Origin: Trichosporon coremiiforme
Lineage: Eukaryota; Basidiomycota; Tremellomycetes; Trichosporonales; Trichosporonaceae
Assembly (NCBI GenBank): GCA_039545355.1
Contig: BCJJ01000039.1
Location: forward strand, 1-64,000
DNA: 64,000 nt
Reading direction: 5' to 3'
Shown: in pieces, positions 63,702 through 64,000 of the stretch
How positions within the stretch are numbered: the first letter of the stretch is position 1
Layout of the letters: every line of letters begins with the position of its first letter
Notes under the pieces: generated by a model
Seen by the model: the letters and a program-made list of their open reading frames with translations, nothing else
Database searches by the model: none
What the model was told of the DNA's origin: nothing
Made by a program: the position numbers and the translations under genes

Positions 63702-64000
63702 GCCACGCAAAGGGACATCATATAATCACAGCCACAGCTCAGAAATGTATCGATAGTGAAATGAACGCCTCACATGAGCGCACCACTGACCCGCCACTGG
63801 CCAGGACTTTGGTGAACCCGATGGTGATGTTTTCATTTTGCATCGCTGTCCTCCAAATTGGGGAGGCTACGCGATGTTATTGCGTGGACATAGCATAAGC
63901 CTCAGAGGCAAACATGCACGTCTTCAGACTCTCAAGGCAACTGCGATCCTGAATTGCTGGACAGCCACCAACACGCTGTGCCCTCACTCCGACAGTGACG
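63702..64000. other. right edge of window
   Basis: 299 bp after the last array gene, AT-richer at first and probably its 3' untranslated region. No gene seen; whether an eighth array member follows cannot be judged. Confidence 0.4.

Noticed and set aside
1..64000. Transposons, CRISPR arrays, rRNA genes, centromere or telomere repeats
   Set aside because: I looked for terminal repeats with transposase or reverse-transcriptase motifs, regularly spaced repeats, rRNA text and telomeric repeats and saw none.

Overview
The window is nuclear DNA of a GC-rich, intron-bearing basidiomycete yeast. Intron style (GTGAGT/GTAAGT donors, CTGAC/CTAAC branch sites, many introns of only 33-39 nt) and the protein repertoire (RasB-type Ras, GCK-III kinase, Trs65, Gac1-like PP1 targeting subunit) suggest a tremellomycete, perhaps of the Trichosporonales. 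That placement is inference. Gene models below come from reading splice sites by eye and checking that exon lengths keep the frame.

Left part, 1-16 kb: housekeeping genes. They are a Ras2-type GTPase (-), the H/ACA snoRNP factor NAF1 (+), the pre-rRNA factor RRP5 (-), the SAGA deubiquitinase-module subunit SGF11 (+), a CDT1-like licensing factor (-), and a tRNA-Ile(AAU) gene with a 21-nt intron (+). NAF1 and RRP5, both ribosome-biogenesis genes, converge with about 175 bp between stops; RRP5 and SGF11 are divergent.

Middle, 16-29 kb: a gene-poor 6 kb stretch precedes a glycogen-targeting PP1 regulatory subunit (+), followed by TRS65 (+), a TRAPPII subunit.

Accessory part 1, 29-45 kb: members of a fast-evolving F-box-like family lie on both sides (29-31 kb, +; 41-45 kb, -). 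Two look intact; the other three are broken or frame-shifted. Between them lie two adjacent four-transmembrane paralogs (+), cytosolic asparaginyl-tRNA synthetase (-), and a nine-exon alpha/beta-hydrolase (HSL type, +) with a 490-residue disordered tail ending in two cysteines. Long poly(C) runs lie between the second membrane gene and the synthetase.

Right part, 45-51 kb: a GCK-III/Ste20-type kinase (-) and a GRASP/Grh1-like Golgi protein (-) whose C-terminal part I cannot complete.

Accessory part 2, 52-64 kb: the most striking element, a same-strand tandem array of seven related secreted, cysteine-rich, probably GPI-anchored proteins. Each has a signal peptide, a six-cysteine core, usually an S/T-rich linker and a hydrophobic tail. 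A phase-0 intron always falls one residue after the third core cysteine, and a TATA-like element lies 43-73 nt before each start. One member carries two modules; another has a stop at a conserved cysteine codon. I do not recognise this family as CFEM, hydrophobin or any named adhesin. It is my candidate for an undescribed cell-surface system.
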